A stretch of DNA of 64,000 nt from Streptomyces koelreuteriae (GCF_018604545.1 NZ_CP075896.1:3286001-3350000); one strand, 5' to 3'; counted from the stretch's first letter, positions 45,416-58,089 are shown. Notes: a model not told the origin generated them from the sequence alone. Numbers and translations are program-made.

Positions 45416-46983
45416 TTGGCCGCCTCCACCTCGGGCTTGGGGTCCTTCTGCTGTACGTCGGACATGGTCTGTTTGACCGCCGGGTCGATGATCTGGGTGA
45501 GGGGCTTCGGGTAGACGCCCAGGAAGATCAGCAGGACGACCAGCGGGGCGACGACGACGAGCTCACGCACCCTGAGGTCCGGCATCTTCGCGAGCTCGGG
45601 TTTCAGCGGGCCCGTCATCGTCCGCTGGTAGAGGACGAGGGTGTAGAGCGCGGCCAGGACGATGCCGAAGGTGGCGATGATGCCGACCACCGGGTACCGC
45701 GTGAACGTGCCGACCAGGACCAGGAACTCGCTGACGAACGGGGCGAGTCCCGGCAGCGACAGGGTCGCAAGCCCGCCGATCAGGAACGTGCCGGCGAGCA
45801 CCGGCGCGACCTTCTGCACTCCGCCGTAGTCGGCGATGAGCCGCGAGCCGCGCCGGGAGATCAGGAAGCCCGCCACCAGCATCAGCGCGGCGGTCGAGAT
45901 GCCGTGGTTGACCATGTAGAGCGTCGCCCCGGACTGGCCCTGGCTGGTCATCGCGAAGATGCCCATGATGATGAAGCCGAAGTGGGAGATCGACGCGTAC
46001 GCCACCAGCCGCTTGATGTCGCGCTGGCCGACCGCGAGCAACGCCCCGTAGATGATGCTGATGAGCGCCAGCACGAGGATCGCGGGCGTCGCCCACTTGC
46101 TCGCCTCCGGGAAGAGCTGGAGGCAGAAGCGGAGCATCGCGAAGGTGCCGACCTTGTCGACGACCGCCGTGATGAGGACGGCGACCGGCGCGGTGGACTC
46201 CTGCATCGCGTTGGGCAGCCAGGTGTGCAGCGGCCACAGCGGGGCCTTCACCGCGAAGGCGAAGAAGAAGCCCAGGAACAGCCATCGTTCGGTGTTGGTC
46301 GCCATGTCGAGCGAGCCGTTGGCCCGGGCCTCGGCGATCTCCGTGAGCGAGAAGTTCCCGGCGACCACGTACAGGCCGATCACCGCGGCCAGCATGATCA
46401 GACCGCCGACCAGGTTGTAGAGGAGGAACTTCACCGCCGCATACGTCCGTTGCGTCGCGGCCGCCTTCTCGCCGTGCTCGTGGGCACGGTCCCCGAAGCC
46501 GCCGATGAGGAAGTACATCGGGATCAGCATGGCTTCGAAGAAGATGTAGAAGAGGAAGACATCGGTGGCCTCGAAGGAGATGATCACCATCGCCTCGACG
46601 GCCAGGATCAGGGCGAAGAAGCCCTGCGTCGGCCGCCACCGCGTGGACCCGGTCTCCAGCGGGTCGGCGTCGTGCCAGCCCGCGAGGACGATGAACGGGA
46701 TCAGCAGGGCCGTGAGCGCGATCAGCGCCACCGCGATGCCGTCCACGCCCAGTTCGTAGCGGACGCCGAAGTCGGCGATCCAGGAGTGGGACTCGGTGAG
46801 CTGGTAGCGGTCGCCGTCCGGGTCGAAGCGGACCAGGACGACGATCGCGAGGACGAGCGTGGCGAGCGAGAAGAGCAGCGCCAGCCATTTGGCGACGGTG
46901 CGCTTCGCGGCCGGTACGGCGGCCGTGGCGATCGCCCCGAGCGCCGGGAGCGCCGCTGTCGCTGTCAGCAGAGGAAAGGACAT
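45412..46983 (-). CDS. nuoM: NADH-quinone oxidoreductase subunit M
   Basis: A 523-residue membrane subunit of complex I and one of three antiporter-like proton channels. GVDGIAVALIALTALLIPF, PLHTWLPNAMQESTAPVAVL and QRDIKRLVAYASISHFGFIIMG carry the charged residues of the central hydrophilic axis. ATG 46983 lies 5 bp after the nuoL stop; GTGA overlap with nuoN. Confidence 0.97.
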   Translation of the reverse strand: MSFPLLTATAALPALGAIATAAVPAAKRTVAKWLALLFSLATLVLAIVVLVRFDPDGDRYQLTESHSWIADFGVRYELGVDGIAVALIALTALLIPFIVLAGWHDADPLETGSTRWRPTQGFFALILAVEAMVIISFEATDVFLFYIFFEAMLIPMYFLIGGFGDRAHEHGEKAAATQRTYAAVKFLLYNLVGGLIMLAAVIGLYVVAGNFSLTEIAEARANGSLDMATNTERWLFLGFFFAFAVKAPLWPLHTWLPNAMQESTAPVAVLITAVVDKVGTFAMLRFCLQLFPEASKWATPAILVLALISIIYGALLAVGQRDIKRLVAYASISHFGFIIMGIFAMTSQGQSGATLYMVNHGISTAALMLVAGFLISRRGSRLIADYGGVQKVAPVLAGTFLIGGLATLSLPGLAPFVSEFLVLVGTFTRYPVVGIIATFGIVLAALYTLVLYQRTMTGPLKPELAKMPDLRVRELVVVAPLVVLLIFLGVYPKPLTQIIDPAVKQTMSDVQQKDPKPEVEAAK

Positions 46984-46988
46984 CGGTA

Positions 46989-48902
46989 TCAGACCGCCCT
47001 CATCAGCAGGGTCACGGCGACCAGGACCGCCGCACCGCCGAACATCGAGACCGCGTAGGAGCGGGCGAAGCCGTTCTGCAGCTTGCGCATCCGCCCGGAG
47101 AGGCCGCCGACCGAGGCCGCCGTGCCGTTGACGACGCCGTCGACCAGGGTGTGGTCGACGTAGACCAGGGACCGCGTGAGGTGTTCGCCGCCGCGGACCA
47201 GGACGACGTGGTTGAAGTCGTCCTGGAGCAGGTCGCGCCGAGCGGCCCGGGTGAGCAGCGATCCGCGCGGGGCGACAACCGGGACCGGGCGTCGTCCGTA
47301 CTGCGCCCAGGCGAGGGCGACGCCGACGACCATGCAGGTGACGGTCGCGCCGGTGACCGCGGCGGCGCTGAGCGGCGAGTCACCGTGGCTGTGCCCGGTG
47401 ATCGGCTCCAGCCAGTGCACGAAGCGGTCGCCGATGCTGAAGAACCCACCGGCGGCCACCGACCCGACGGCCAGCACGATCATCGGGATCGTCATGACCT
47501 TGGGCGACTCGTGCGGATGCGGTTCGTTGCCGTTCGCGTCGGGCTGCCAGCGCTTCTCGCCGAAGAACGTCATCAGCATCACGCGCGTCATGTAGAACGC
47601 CGTGATGGCCGCGCCCAGCAGGGCCACGCCGCCGAGGATCCAGCCCTCGGTGCCGCCCTTGGCGAACGCCGACTCGATGATCATGTCCTTGGAGAAGAAG
47701 CCGGACAGGCCCGGGAAGCCGATGATCGCCAGATAGCCGAGCCCGAAGGTGACGAAGGTGATCGGCATGTACGTCCTGAGGCCTCCGTACTTCCTCATGT
47801 CCACCTCGTCGTTCATGCCGTGCATGACCGAACCGGCGCCGAGGAACAGCCCCGCCTTGAAGAAGCCGTGCGTCACCAGGTGCATGATCGCGAAGACGTA
47901 ACCGATGGGGCCGAGGCCCGCGGCGAGCACCATGTAGCCGATCTGCGACATGGTCGAGCCGGCCAGTGCCTTCTTGATGTCGTCCTTCGCGCAACCGACG
48001 ATCGCACCGAACAGGAGCGTGACGGCACCGACGACGGTGACGACCAGTTGGGCGTCCGGGGCGCCGTTGAAGACGGCCGCGGAGCGGACGATCAGGTACA
48101 CGCCCGCGGTCACCATCGTCGCGGCGTGGATGAGGGCCGAGACCGGGGTCGGGCCCTCCATCGCGTCCCCGAGCCAGGACTGCAGCGGTACCTGGGCGGA
48201 CTTGCCGCAGGCGGCGAGCAGCAACATCAGGGCGATGGCGGTCAGCTTGTCCTCACCGGCGGCACCGGCGAGCCCGGCCTCCCCCTCGGTGCCGAGCACC
48301 GGCCCGAAGGCGAAGGTGCCGAACCACAGGAACATCAGCATGATCGCGATGGACAGGCCCATGTCGCCGACGCGGTTGACCAGGAAGGCCTTCTTCGCGG
48401 CAGTGGCGGCGCTGGGCTTGTGCTGCCAGAAGCCGATCAGCAGGTAGGAGGCGAGACCGACGCCCTCCCAGCCGACGTACAGCAGCAGGTAGTTGTCGGC
48501 GAGGACGAGCAGCAGCATCGCCGCGAGGAACAGGTTCAGATAGCCGAAGAAGCGGCGGCGCCGCTCGTCGTGCTCCATGTACCCGACGGAGTAGAGGTGG
48601 ATCAGCGAGCCGACGCCCGAGATCAGCAGGACGAACGTCATCGACAGCTGGTCGAGCTGGAAGGCGACGTCCGCCTGGAAGCCCTCGACCGGGATCCAGC
48701 TGAACAGGTGCTGGCCCATCTCCCGGTGCTCCGGGTCCTTGCCCAGCATGTCGGCGAACAGCACCAGGCCGAGCACGAAGGACGTGGCGGCGAGGGCCGT
48801 GCCGATCCAGTGGCCGACGGCGTCCAGCCGGCGTCCGCCGCACAGCAGGACCACCGCTCCGAGCAGGGGCGCCGCCACCAGCAGCGCAATCAGGTTCTCC
48901 AC
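46989..48902 (-). CDS. nuoL: NADH-quinone oxidoreductase subunit L
   Basis: A 637-residue distal proton-channel subunit with the long lateral helix at its C-terminal side. [50 protein letters not shown] and [24 protein letters not shown] identify it. GTG start 15 bp after the nuoK stop. Confidence 0.97.
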   Translation of the reverse strand: MENLIALLVAAPLLGAVVLLCGGRRLDAVGHWIGTALAATSFVLGLVLFADMLGKDPEHREMGQHLFSWIPVEGFQADVAFQLDQLSMTFVLLISGVGSLIHLYSVGYMEHDERRRRFFGYLNLFLAAMLLLVLADNYLLLYVGWEGVGLASYLLIGFWQHKPSAATAAKKAFLVNRVGDMGLSIAIMLMFLWFGTFAFGPVLGTEGEAGLAGAAGEDKLTAIALMLLLAACGKSAQVPLQSWLGDAMEGPTPVSALIHAATMVTAGVYLIVRSAAVFNGAPDAQLVVTVVGAVTLLFGAIVGCAKDDIKKALAGSTMSQIGYMVLAAGLGPIGYVFAIMHLVTHGFFKAGLFLGAGSVMHGMNDEVDMRKYGGLRTYMPITFVTFGLGYLAIIGFPGLSGFFSKDMIIESAFAKGGTEGWILGGVALLGAAITAFYMTRVMLMTFFGEKRWQPDANGNEPHPHESPKVMTIPMIVLAVGSVAAGGFFSIGDRFVHWLEPITGHSHGDSPLSAAAVTGATVTCMVVGVALAWAQYGRRPVPVVAPRGSLLTRAARRDLLQDDFNHVVLVRGGEHLTRSLVYVDHTLVDGVVNGTAASVGGLSGRMRKLQNGFARSYAVSMFGGAAVLVAVTLLMRAV

Positions 48903-48917
48903 GATTCTTCCGACCCC

Positions 48918-49217
48918 TTACAGCTTCATCAGGCTGGCGTCGTCGACCGAGGCCGAGTGACGGGCACGGAACAGGGACACGATGATCGCGAGCCCGACCA
49001 CGACCTCGGCGGCGGCGACGACCATCGTGAAGAACGCGATGATCTGGCCGTCGAGGTTGCCGTGCATCCGGGAGAAGGCGACGAACGCGAGGTTGCAGGC
49101 GTTGAGCATGAGCTCGATGCACATGAACACGACGATCGCGTTGCGCCTGATCAGCACGCCGGTGGCGCCGATCGTGAACAAAAGGGCCGCGAGATAGAGG
49201 TAGTTGACGGGGTTCAC
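48918..49217 (-). CDS. nuoK: NADH-quinone oxidoreductase subunit K
   Basis: A 99-residue, three-helix subunit. The two conserved membrane glutamates are present ([18 protein letters not shown] and [14 protein letters not shown]). The GTG start at 49217 overlaps the nuoJ stop; the longer open frame to 49967 is antisense-like noise. Confidence 0.96.
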   Translation of the reverse strand: MNPVNYLYLAALLFTIGATGVLIRRNAIVVFMCIELMLNACNLAFVAFSRMHGNLDGQIIAFFTMVVAAAEVVVGLAIIVSLFRARHSASVDDASLMKL

Positions 49218-50056
49218 TTCGACGCCTCCTCGGACCGCTTGAACTTCGCCGGCCCGATCGCCCCGCGCTCCAGACGGTCCTCGGCCCGCTGCTCCAGGGC
49301 CTTCAGGTCGTTGAGCGCCTCCTGCGACACGTCGCGGATCTGGCCGCGCTCGCGCAGCGTCTTGCTGACCGTGAGCTCGGAGGGTGTGCCGTCGGGGAGC
49401 AGGCCCGCGATGTCGACCGCGTTGTGCCGGGCGTACACACCGGGCGCCGGCAGGGGTGGCAGTTGCGTGCCCGCGCGGACGCGCTCCTCGGAGAGCTCCC
49501 GCTGTGTCTTGGCCCGCTCGGTGCGCTCGCGGTGGGTGAGCACCATGGCGCCGACGGCGGCCGTGATGAGCAGGGCGCCGGTGATCTCGAACGCGAAGAC
49601 GTACTTGGTGAAGATGAGGGCGGCGATGCCCTCCACATTGCCTTCGGCGTTCGCCTGGCCGATGCCGTTGAACTCCGTGAGCGAGGCGTTGCCGATGCCG
49701 CCGATCAGCAGGACGCCGAAGCCGAGACCGCACAGCAGGGCCAGCCAGCGCTGGCCCTTGATGGTCTCCTTCAGGGAGTCCGCCGCGGTCACGCCGACGA
49801 GCATCACCACGAACAGGAACAGCATCATGATCGCGCCGGTGTAGACGACGATCTGCACGACGCCCAGGAAGTAGGCGCCGTTGGCGAGGTAGAACACCGC
49901 CAGGATGATCATGGTCCCGGCGAGGCAGAGCGCGCTGTGCACGGCCCTCTTCATGAGGATGGTGCACAGGGCGCCGATCACCGCGATCGTGCCGAGGATC
50001 CAGAACTGGACGGCTTCTCCGGTGGAGGTGGAGTAGGCGGCGAGCTGGGCGGTCAT
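49214..50056 (-). CDS. nuoJ: NADH-quinone oxidoreductase subunit J
   Basis: A 280-residue subunit. Five helices in the first 170 residues carry the family signature ([22 protein letters not shown], helix 3 with its flexible glycine-containing bend). The soluble C-terminal extension of about 100 residues (from HRERTERAK) is longer than the E. coli protein (184) and typical of actinobacteria. ATGA overlap with nuoI. Confidence 0.95.
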   Translation of the reverse strand: MTAQLAAYSTSTGEAVQFWILGTIAVIGALCTILMKRAVHSALCLAGTMIILAVFYLANGAYFLGVVQIVVYTGAIMMLFLFVVMLVGVTAADSLKETIKGQRWLALLCGLGFGVLLIGGIGNASLTEFNGIGQANAEGNVEGIAALIFTKYVFAFEITGALLITAAVGAMVLTHRERTERAKTQRELSEERVRAGTQLPPLPAPGVYARHNAVDIAGLLPDGTPSELTVSKTLRERGQIRDVSQEALNDLKALEQRAEDRLERGAIGPAKFKRSEEASK

Positions 50057-50694
50057 CGGCCGATCACCTTCTTCGACGCCGGCTCGGTGTCGCCGAAGGT
50101 GGAGTCGGACTCCTGCACGACCTCGCCCTTGGAGTGGGCGACCTGCTGCTCCGTGCCGGGCGCGGCCTCGGTGACCAGGCCCCGGTAGTAGTCCTGTTCG
50201 TCCGTCCCCGGGTAGATGGCGTGGGGCGAGTCGACCATGCCGTCCTCGAGACCGGCGAGCAACTGCTCCTTGGTGTAGATGAGGTTGGCGCGGCTGGAGT
50301 CGGCCAGCTCGAACTCGTTCGTCATCGTGAGCGCGCGAGTGGGGCACGCCTCGATGCACAGGCCGCACAGGATGCAGCGGGCGTAGTTGATCTGGTAGAC
50401 GCGGCCGTACCGCTCGCCCGGCGAGTAGCGCTCCTCGTCGGTGTTGTCGGCGCCCTCCACATAGATGGCGTCGGCGGGGCAGGCCCACGCGCACAGTTCA
50501 CAGCCGACGCACTTCTCCAGGCCGTCCGGATGGCGGTTGAGCTGATGCCGTCCGTGGAAGCGCGGAGCCGTGGTCTTCTGCTGCTCCGGGTACTGCTCGG
50601 TCAGCCGCTTCTTGAACATGGCCTTGAAGGTCACGCCGAAACCGGCCACCGGGTTCTGGAAACCGGGCTTGGTGTCCTTCGGTTCCTCAGCCAT
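50053..50694 (-). CDS. nuoI: NADH-quinone oxidoreductase subunit I
   Basis: A 213-residue ferredoxin-like subunit with clusters N6a and N6b: [12 protein letters not shown] and [12 protein letters not shown]. It passes electrons from NuoG toward NuoB. The C-terminal 60 residues are an acidic extension beyond the usual 160-180. ATG 50694 overlaps the nuoH end by 8 bp. Confidence 0.96.
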   Translation of the reverse strand: MAEEPKDTKPGFQNPVAGFGVTFKAMFKKRLTEQYPEQQKTTAPRFHGRHQLNRHPDGLEKCVGCELCAWACPADAIYVEGADNTDEERYSPGERYGRVYQINYARCILCGLCIEACPTRALTMTNEFELADSSRANLIYTKEQLLAGLEDGMVDSPHAIYPGTDEQDYYRGLVTEAAPGTEQQVAHSKGEVVQESDSTFGDTEPASKKVIGR

Positions 50695-52066
50695 CGGACG
50701 CCTCCTTTCCATCCGTAGATCCGCCCAGAGATTCGTCACTCTGAGTATCGGGCCCACCACTGACAATCAGCTCCCGCTCACGGCGCGAGCGGCGCCTGGG
50801 AGCCGGCGGAAGCTCCTGTCCGGGCAGCGGCGGCACGGGGAATCCGCCCGCCATCGGGTCGAAGGCCGCCGGGGCCTCGGCCGGCCGCTCGGCCTGCTTG
50901 GACTTCTCGCGGAACATGTCGACGACGAAGGAGAGCACCAGCAGGGCCAGCACGCCGCCGCCGACGTAGAGCACGATGTCGGCGAAGTCGTAGTTCTCGT
51001 TGCGCAGGGCGCGCACGGTGGCGACGAGCATCAGCCACACCAGCGAGACCGGGATGAGGACCTTCCAGCCGAGCTTCATCAGCTGGTCGTAGCGGACGCG
51101 AGGGAGCGTGCCGCGGATCCAGATGAACATGAACAGCAGCAGCTGGACCTTGACGGTGAACCAGAGCATCGGCCACCAGCCGTGGTTCGCGCCCTCCCAG
51201 AAGGTGCTGATCGGCCAGGGGGCCCGCCAGCCGCCGAGGAACAGCGTGGCGGCGACGGCCGAGACGGTCACCATGTTGACGTACTCGGCGAGCATGAACA
51301 TCGCGAACTTGATCGACGAGTACTCGGTGTTGAAGCCGCCGACCAGGTCGCCCTCGGACTCCGGCATGTCGAAGGGGGCGCGGTTGGTCTCGCCGACCAT
51401 GGTGACGATGTAGAGGATGAAGGAGAGCGGCAGCAGCAGGATGTACCAGCGGTCGGCCTGCTGCTCGACGATCGTCGAGGTCGACATCGACCCCGAGTAG
51501 AGGAACACGGAGGCGAAGGCGGCGCCCATCGCGATCTCGTAGGAGATCATCTGCGCGCAGGAGCGCAGGCCGCCCAGCAGCGGGTACGTCGAGCCGGAGC
51601 TCCAGCCCGCGAGGACGATGCCGTAGATGCCGACCGAGGCGACCGCGAGGATGTAGAGCATCGCGATCGGCAGGTCGGTGAGCTGCATCGTGGTGCGGTG
51701 GCCGAAGATCGAGATCTCGTTGCCGGCCGGGCCGAAGGGGATCACCGCGATCGCCATGAAGGCCGGGATGGCCGCGATGATCGGCGCGAGGACGTAGACC
51801 GCCTTGTCCGCGCGCTTGACGATCACGTCCTCCTTGAGCATGAGCTTGATGCCGTCGGCGAGCGACTGCAACATGCCCCACGGGCCGTGCCGGTTGGGGC
51901 CGACGCGCAGCTGCATCCAGGCGACGACCTTGCGCTCCATCACGATGGAGATCAGCACGGTCACCATCAGGAAGGCGAAGCAGAACACCGCCTTGATGAC
52001 GACCAGCCACCAGGGGTCGCGGCCGAACATCGAGAGGTCTTCAGCGGCGAGAAGGTACGGGCTCAT
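50687..52066 (-). CDS. nuoH: NADH-quinone oxidoreductase subunit H
   Basis: A 459-residue membrane subunit that forms the quinone tunnel with NuoB and Nuo[42 protein letters not shown] and [22 protein letters not shown] are hallmarks. The C-terminal 80 residues are a charged/Pro-rich tail not found in E. coli. ATGA overlap with nuoG. Confidence 0.97.
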   Translation of the reverse strand: MSPYLLAAEDLSMFGRDPWWLVVIKAVFCFAFLMVTVLISIVMERKVVAWMQLRVGPNRHGPWGMLQSLADGIKLMLKEDVIVKRADKAVYVLAPIIAAIPAFMAIAVIPFGPAGNEISIFGHRTTMQLTDLPIAMLYILAVASVGIYGIVLAGWSSGSTYPLLGGLRSCAQMISYEIAMGAAFASVFLYSGSMSTSTIVEQQADRWYILLLPLSFILYIVTMVGETNRAPFDMPESEGDLVGGFNTEYSSIKFAMFMLAEYVNMVTVSAVAATLFLGGWRAPWPISTFWEGANHGWWPMLWFTVKVQLLLFMFIWIRGTLPRVRYDQLMKLGWKVLIPVSLVWLMLVATVRALRNENYDFADIVLYVGGGVLALLVLSFVVDMFREKSKQAERPAEAPAAFDPMAGGFPVPPLPGQELPPAPRRRSRRERELIVSGGPDTQSDESLGGSTDGKEASDG

Positions 52067-54567
52067 GCCTCCACCTCCTTGGGGGCCTCGCCGGCGAGCG
52101 TCGCCGGGCCGATGCGGACGAGGGAGCCGGGCCGCGCCCCGGTGTCGGAGGCGACGCCGCCACCGCTGGAGTTCAGCGGCAGCCACACCACCCGGTCGGG
52201 CATCTCACTGATCTGGAGCGGGAGTTCCACGACACCCTGGGGGCCGGTCACGGCGAGGAGGTCGCCGTCCTTGACGCCCGCCTCGGCGGCCGTCGCGGCC
52301 GACACACGCGCGCGTGCGGCGTGCCGGGTTCCGGCGAGTGCCTCGTCGCCCTGCTGGAGGAGGCCCTGGTCGAGCAGCAGCCGGTGCCCGGCGAGGACGG
52401 CCTCGCCGACGGCCGGGCGGGGCAGCGCGGCCGCGGTCTCCAGGGGTTCGCCGGCCCGCGGGCCGTCCCAGGCGCCGAGCCGGTCGATCTCCGCGCGTAC
52501 GGTGCGCAGATCCGGAAGTCCGAGGTGGACGTCCATGGCGTCGGCCAGCATCTGCAGCACGCGCGCGTCGGTCGGCGCGAGGCGGCGGGTCATCTGGTCG
52601 GGCTTGAGCGCGGCCTCGAAGAAGCGGACCCGGCCTTCCCAGTTGAGGAAGGTGCCGGCCTTCTCGGCGACCGCTCCCACGGGCAGGACGACATCGGCCT
52701 CGCGGCTGATCTCGCTGGGCCGCAGTTCGAGGGAGACCAGGAAGCCGACCTCGTCGAGCGCCTCACGCGCGCGTGCCGGGTCGGGCAGGTCGGCGATCTC
52801 CACACCCGCGACCAGCAGGGCCTGCAGCTCGCCGGTCGCGGCGGCCTCGACGATCTGGCCGGTGTCGCGGCCGTAGCGGTGCGGGAGGCCGGCCACGCCC
52901 CAGACGCCGGCGACCTCGTCACGCGCGCGTGGGTCGGTGGCCGGGCGTCCGCCCGGCAGCAGCGACGGCAGCGCGCCCGCCTCGATCGCGCCGCGTTCCC
53001 CGGCCCGGCGCGGGATCCACACCAGCCGGGCGCCGGTGGCGGTCGCGGCGCGCATGGCGGCGGTGAGTCCGCCGGCCACCGCGGCCAGCCGCTCGCCGAC
53101 GACGATCACGGCGCCCTCGGCGCGCAGCGCCTCGGCGGCCGCGGCACCGTCGTCCTCCAGGCCGGCGCCGCTGCCGAGCGCGTCCAGCCACTCGGTCTCG
53201 GTGCCGGGAGCCGCCGGCAGCAGTGTGCCCCCGGCCTTCTCCAGACCGCGGGTGGCGTATGTGGCCAGCGAGAAGACCCGCTGTCCGTGCCCCCGCCAGG
53301 CCTTGCGCAGCCGCAGGAAGACGCCGGGTGCCTCCTCCTCCGCCTCGAACCCGACCAGCAGGACGGCGGGCGCCTTCTCCAGTGCGGTGTACGTGACGCC
53401 CGTACCGTCGAGGTCCCGGCCGCGCCCGGCGACCTGGGCGGCGAGGAAGTCGGCCTCCTCGGCGCTGTGCACGCGCGCGCGGAAGTCGATGTCGTTGGTG
53501 TCGAGCGCCACGCGCGCGAACTTGCTGTACGCGTAGGCGTCCTCGATGGTGAGCCGGCCACCGGTCAGGACACCGGTGCGGCCCCGGGAGGCCAGCAGCC
53601 CCTGGGCCGCGATCTGCAGCGCCTCGGGCCAGGAGGCGGGCTCCAGCTCGCCCTCGGCATTGCGCACGAGCGGCGTCTGAAGCCGGTCGCGCTGCTGCGC
53701 GTACCGGAACCCGAACCGCCCCTTGTCGCAGATCCACTCCTCGTTGACCTCGGGGTCGTCGGCGGCGAGCCGCCGCATGACCTTGCCACGCCGGTGGTCG
53801 GTGCGCGTGGCGCAGCCGCCGGAGCAGTGCTCGCAGACCGACGGGGAGGAGACCAGGTCGAAGGGGCGGGAGCGGAATCGGTACGCCGCCGAGGTCAGCG
53901 CGCCGACCGGGCAGATCTGGATGGTGTTGCCGGAGAAGTACGACTCGAACGGGTCGCCCTCACCGGTGCCGACCTGTTGGAGCGCGCCCCGCTCGACCAG
54001 CTCGATCATCGGGTCGCCCGCGATCTGGTTGGAGAACCGGGTGCAGCGGGCGCACAGCACGCAGCGCTCACGGTCGAGGAGCACCTGCGTGGAGATCGGC
54101 ACGGGCTTCTCGTACGTGCGCTTGCGGCCCTCGAAGCGGGACTCGGCGTCTCCGTGCGACATGGCCTGGTTCTGCAGCGGGCACTCGCCGCCCTTGTCGC
54201 AGACCGGGCAGTCCAGCGGGTGGTTGATGAGCAGGAGCTCCATCACACCCTTCTGGGCCTTCTCAGCGACCGGCGAGGTGAGGTGGGTCTTGACCACCAT
54301 CCCGTCGGTGCAGGTGATGGTGCAGGACGCCATGGGCTTGCGCTGGCCCTCGACCTCGACGATGCACTGGCGGCAGGCGCCGGCCGGATCGAGGAGCGGG
54401 TGGTCGCAGAACCGGGGGATCTCGATGCCGAGCTGTTCGGCGGCCCGGATGACCAGGGTGCCCTTGGGCACGCTGATCTCGGCGCCGTCGATCGTCAGCG
54501 ACACGAGGTCCTCCGGCGGGACCGCCGCCTCTCCCCCGCCGGAGGGAGAGCTGGTGGTCACGGTCAT
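52063..54567 (-). CDS. nuoG: NADH-quinone oxidoreductase subunit G
   Basis: An 834-residue iron-sulfur subunit. N-terminal [2Fe-2S] domain ([22 protein letters not shown]), His-coordinated cluster ([18 protein letters not shown]), N4 cysteines ([10 protein letters not shown]) and the additional N7-type site ([20 protein letters not shown]). The remainder is a molybdopterin-oxidoreductase-like domain that no longer carries molybdenum in complex I. ATGA overlap with nuoF. Confidence 0.96.
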   Translation of the reverse strand: MTVTTSSPSGGGEAAVPPEDLVSLTIDGAEISVPKGTLVIRAAEQLGIEIPRFCDHPLLDPAGACRQCIVEVEGQRKPMASCTITCTDGMVVKTHLTSPVAEKAQKGVMELLLINHPLDCPVCDKGGECPLQNQAMSHGDAESRFEGRKRTYEKPVPISTQVLLDRERCVLCARCTRFSNQIAGDPMIELVERGALQQVGTGEGDPFESYFSGNTIQICPVGALTSAAYRFRSRPFDLVSSPSVCEHCSGGCATRTDHRRGKVMRRLAADDPEVNEEWICDKGRFGFRYAQQRDRLQTPLVRNAEGELEPASWPEALQIAAQGLLASRGRTGVLTGGRLTIEDAYAYSKFARVALDTNDIDFRARVHSAEEADFLAAQVAGRGRDLDGTGVTYTALEKAPAVLLVGFEAEEEAPGVFLRLRKAWRGHGQRVFSLATYATRGLEKAGGTLLPAAPGTETEWLDALGSGAGLEDDGAAAAEALRAEGAVIVVGERLAAVAGGLTAAMRAATATGARLVWIPRRAGERGAIEAGALPSLLPGGRPATDPRARDEVAGVWGVAGLPHRYGRDTGQIVEAAATGELQALLVAGVEIADLPDPARAREALDEVGFLVSLELRPSEISREADVVLPVGAVAEKAGTFLNWEGRVRFFEAALKPDQMTRRLAPTDARVLQMLADAMDVHLGLPDLRTVRAEIDRLGAWDGPRAGEPLETAAALPRPAVGEAVLAGHRLLLDQGLLQQGDEALAGTRHAARARVSAATAAEAGVKDGDLLAVTGPQGVVELPLQISEMPDRVVWLPLNSSGGGVASDTGARPGSLVRIGPATLAGEAPKEVEA

Positions 54568-55910
54568 GCGTTCACCTCCGTGCGGTCGGCCCAGGCCGTC
54601 GACCTGGCCGGGTCGAAGGGGCAGCCCCGGCCCGTGATGTGCTGCTCGTACTCCTCGCGGAAGTACTTGAGCGAGGAGAAGATCGGCGAGGCGGCGCCGT
54701 CGCCGAGGGCGCAGAAGGACTTGCCGTTGATGTTGTCGGCGATGTCGTTCAGCTTGTCGAGGTCGGACATCCGTCCCTTGCCGGCCTCGATGTCGCGCAG
54801 CAACTGCACGAGCCAGTACGTGCCTTCGCGGCAGGGCGTGCACTTGCCGCAGGACTCGTGGGCGTAGAACTCGGTCCAGCGCGTGACGGCCCGCACCACG
54901 CAGGTCGTCTCGTCGAAGCACTGGAGAGCTTTTGTGCCGAGCATGGAACCCGCAGCGCCCACTCCTTCGTAATCAAGAGGGACGTCGAGATGCTCGTCGG
55001 TGAACATCGGGGTCGAGGAGCCCCCCGGCGTCCAGAACTTGAGGCGGTGCCCGGGGCGCATGCCGCCGCTCATGTCGAGGAGCTGGCGGAGCGTGATCCC
55101 GAGCGGCGCCTCGTACTGACCGGGGCCCGCGACATGGCCGGACAGGGAGTAGAGCGTGAAGCCTGGCGACTTCTCGCTCCCCATCGACCGGAACCAGTCT
55201 TTGCCCCGGCTCATGATCGCGGGAACCGACGCGATGGACTCGACGTTATTCACCACAGTCGGGCACGCGTAGAGGCCCGCGACAGCAGGGAAGGGAGGAC
55301 GAAGCCGCGGTTGACCCCGGCGGCCTTCGAGCGAGTCCAGCAGTGCGGTCTCCTCACCGCAGATGTACGCGCCCGCGCCCGCGTGCACGGTGATGTCGAG
55401 GTCGAGTCCGCTGCCCTGGATGTTCTCGCCCAGGAAGCCCGCCTCGTACGCCTCGCGTACGGCGGAGTGCAACCGCCGCAGCACTGGGACGACTTCACCA
55501 CGCAGATAGATGAAGGCATGCGAAGACCTGATGGCATAACACGCGATGATCATGCCCTCGATGAGGCTATGTGGGTTCGCGAAGAGGAGCGGGATGTCCT
55601 TGCACGTCCCCGGCTCCGACTCGTCGGCGTTGACAACTAGATAGTGCGGCTTTCCATCCCCCTGGGGAATGAACTGCCACTTCATCCCCGTCGGGAATCC
55701 CGCGCCGCCGCGCCCGCGCAGACCGGACTCCTTGACGTACGCGATCACGTCGTCCGGCGACATGGCGAGCGCCTTGCGCAGCCCCTCGTACCCCTCGTGC
55801 CTTCGGTACACGTCCAGCGTCCAGGACTTGTCCTCGTCCCAGAAGGCCGACAGCACCGGTGCGAGCAGCTTCTCGGGGCTCATGTCTTTCAGCTCGGGTG
55901 CCAAGGTCAT
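54564..55910 (-). CDS. nuoF: NADH-quinone oxidoreductase subunit F
   Basis: A 448-residue NADH- and FMN-binding subunit. [16 protein letters not shown] and [12 protein letters not shown] bind [20 protein letters not shown] holds cluster N3. Start ATG 55910 follows GGAGG; GTG 55913 directly before it is equivalent. Codon use in parts of this gene (for example 54920-54980, 55240-55310, 55500-55650) is visibly richer in A/T-ending codons (CTT, GAA, GGA, AAA, CCT, TAT) than in nuoE or nuoG. Confidence 0.96.
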   Translation of the reverse strand: MTLAPELKDMSPEKLLAPVLSAFWDEDKSWTLDVYRRHEGYEGLRKALAMSPDDVIAYVKESGLRGRGGAGFPTGMKWQFIPQGDGKPHYLVVNADESEPGTCKDIPLLFANPHSLIEGMIIACYAIRSSHAFIYLRGEVVPVLRRLHSAVREAYEAGFLGENIQGSGLDLDITVHAGAGAYICGEETALLDSLEGRRGQPRLRPPFPAVAGLYACPTVVNNVESIASVPAIMSRGKDWFRSMGSEKSPGFTLYSLSGHVAGPGQYEAPLGITLRQLLDMSGGMRPGHRLKFWTPGGSSTPMFTDEHLDVPLDYEGVGAAGSMLGTKALQCFDETTCVVRAVTRWTEFYAHESCGKCTPCREGTYWLVQLLRDIEAGKGRMSDLDKLNDIADNINGKSFCALGDGAASPIFSSLKYFREEYEQHITGRGCPFDPARSTAWADRTEVNA

Positions 55911-56770
55911 CACTCCCCCTCCTCGGCGGCGGGCCCGGCCGGGTGGGCCGGGTCGGAGGCCGACGTGTCCTGCGGCGCGTCGTGCGAGCTCAAGTGCTCC
56001 GTCGGTGACGGGTCGTGGGGTGTCCCGGTCCGGGCCGCCTCACCGCGCGGATGCACCACGCGTGCCGGTGCGGCCTCCCCCTTGGCGAGCTTCAGGCCGA
56101 CGAGGGAGGCGTGTCCCGCGCTTCCTCCGGACTCGACGGCCCCGTCCCGCTCGTCGGGGAAACCGGCCAGGACCCGGGCGGTCTCCTTGAAGGTGCACAG
56201 CGGCGCACCGCGCGTGGGCGTGACCGGCCGTCCCGCGCGCAGGTCGTCGACGAGGCGCTTGGCGCTGCCCGGGGTCTGGTTGTCGAAGAACTCCCAGTTG
56301 ACCATCACGACCGGAGCGAAGTCACAGGCCGCGTTGCACTCGATGTGCTCCAGGGTGACCTTGCCGTCGTCGGTGGTCTCGCCGTTGCCGACGCCGAGGT
56401 GCTCCTGGAGCTCCTCGAAGATCGCGTCCCCGCCCATGACCGCGCACAGGGTGTTGGTGCACACCCCGACCTGGTAGTCACCGCTCGGCCGGCGCCGGTA
56501 CATGGAGTAGAAGGTGGCGACGGCGGTGACCTCGGCCGTGGTCAGGCCGAGGGTGTCCGCGCAGAACCGCATTCCCGTGCGCGTGACGTGTCCCTCCTCC
56601 GACTGCACGAGGTGCAGCAGGGGCAGGAGGGCGGACCGGGAGTCCGGGTAGCGGGCGATGACCTCGCGCGCGTCCGTCTCCAGACGGGCTCGGACGTCGT
56701 CCGGGTAGGCGGGCGCGGGCAGTTCGGGCATGCCCAGGCTGACGCCCCGCTCGGAAGAAGAGGTGGTCAC
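55910..56770 (-). CDS. nuoE: NADH-quinone oxidoreductase subunit E
   Basis: A 286-residue subunit of the NADH module with the [2Fe-2S] cluster N1a: cysteines in [14 protein letters not shown] and [17 protein letters not shown]. The thioredoxin-like core ends near residue 200; the last 85 residues are a disordered Pro/Ala/His/acidic tail, much longer than E. coli NuoE (166). GTG start 56770 overlaps nuoD. Confidence 0.95.
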   Translation of the reverse strand: MTTSSSERGVSLGMPELPAPAYPDDVRARLETDAREVIARYPDSRSALLPLLHLVQSEEGHVTRTGMRFCADTLGLTTAEVTAVATFYSMYRRRPSGDYQVGVCTNTLCAVMGGDAIFEELQEHLGVGNGETTDDGKVTLEHIECNAACDFAPVVMVNWEFFDNQTPGSAKRLVDDLRAGRPVTPTRGAPLCTFKETARVLAGFPDERDGAVESGGSAGHASLVGLKLAKGEAAPARVVHPRGEAARTGTPHDPSPTEHLSSHDAPQDTSASDPAHPAGPAAEEGE

Positions 56771-58089
56771 CGGTCGACGCCTCCCATCACGGGGTCGATG
56801 GACGCGACGGCGACGATGACGTCGGCGACTTGGCCGCCCTCGCACATCGCCGCCATGGCCTGCAGATTGGTGAAGGACGGGTCGCGGAAGTGGACCCGGT
56901 AGGGGCGGGTGCCGCCGTCGGACACGACGTGCACCCCGAGTTCGCCCTTGGGCGACTCGACCGCCGCGTACGCCTGTCCCGGCGGGACGCGGAAGCCCTC
57001 GGTCACCAGCTTGAAGTGGTGGATCAGGGCCTCCATGGAGGTGCCCATGATCTTCTTGATGTGGTCGAGGGAGTTGCCGAGGCCGTCGGGCCCGAGGGCG
57101 AGCTGAGCGGGCCAGGCGATCTTCTTGTCGGCGACCATGACCGGGCCGGGCTGGAGCCGGTCCAGGCACTGCTCGACGATCCGGAGCGACTGACGCATCT
57201 CCTCCAGCCGGATGAGGAACCGGCCGTAGGAGTCGCAGGTGTCGGCGGTCGGGACGTCGAAGTCGTACGTCTCGTAGCCGCAGTACGGCTGGGTCTTGCG
57301 CAGGTCGTGCGGCAGGCCGGTGGAGCGCAGGATGGGGCCCGTCGCGCCGAGGGCCATGCAGCCGGCCAGGTCCAGATAGCCGACGTCCTGCATACGGGCC
57401 TTGAAGATGGGGTTCCCGGTGGCGAGCTTGTCGTACTCCGGGAGGTTCTTCTTCATCTTCTTCACGAACTCGCGGATGTGGTCCACCGCGCCGGGCGGCA
57501 GGTCCTGGGCGAGTCCGCCGGGGCGGATGTACGCGTGGTTCATCCGCAGGCCGGTGATCAGCTCGAAGATATCGAGAATGAGTTCACGATCACGAAATCC
57601 GTAGATCATGACCGTGGTGGCGCCGAGCTCCATGCCGCCGGTGGCGATGCACACCAGGTGGGACGACAGCCGGTTCAGCTCCATCAGGAGCACCCGGATG
57701 ATCGAGGCCCGGTCCGGGATCTGGTCCTCGATGCCGAGGAGCTTCTCGACGCCGAGGCAGTACGCCGTCTCGTTGAAGAACGGCGTCAGGTAGTCCATGC
57801 GCGTCACGAACGTCGTGCCCTGCGTCCACGTCCGGTACTCGAGGTTCTTCTCGATGCCGGTGTGCAGGTAGCCGATGCCGCAGCGGGCCTCGGTGACGGT
57901 CTCGCCCTCGATCTCCAGGATCAGGCGGAGCACACCGTGGGTGGAGGGGTGCTGCGGGCCCATGTTGACGACGATGCGCTCGTCGTCGGCGCGGGCCGCC
58001 GACTCGACGACCTCGTCCCAGTCGCCGCCGGTGACGGTGTAGACGGTGCCCTCGGTGGTCTCGCGAGGGGAGGCGTGCGAAGTGCTCAT
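56767..58089 (-). CDS. nuoD: NADH-quinone oxidoreductase subunit D
   Basis: A 440-residue 49-kDa-type subunit lining the quinone pocket. [19 protein letters not shown] carries the quinone-binding loop and its histidine; [19 protein letters not shown] contributes the facing helix. A short stretch (57555-57605) uses A/T-ending codons unlike the rest. Overlaps nuoC and nuoE by 4 bp each. Confidence 0.96.
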   Translation of the reverse strand: MSTSHASPRETTEGTVYTVTGGDWDEVVESAARADDERIVVNMGPQHPSTHGVLRLILEIEGETVTEARCGIGYLHTGIEKNLEYRTWTQGTTFVTRMDYLTPFFNETAYCLGVEKLLGIEDQIPDRASIIRVLLMELNRLSSHLVCIATGGMELGATTVMIYGFRDRELILDIFELITGLRMNHAYIRPGGLAQDLPPGAVDHIREFVKKMKKNLPEYDKLATGNPIFKARMQDVGYLDLAGCMALGATGPILRSTGLPHDLRKTQPYCGYETYDFDVPTADTCDSYGRFLIRLEEMRQSLRIVEQCLDRLQPGPVMVADKKIAWPAQLALGPDGLGNSLDHIKKIMGTSMEALIHHFKLVTEGFRVPPGQAYAAVESPKGELGVHVVSDGGTRPYRVHFRDPSFTNLQAMAAMCEGGQVADVIVAVASIDPVMGGVDR

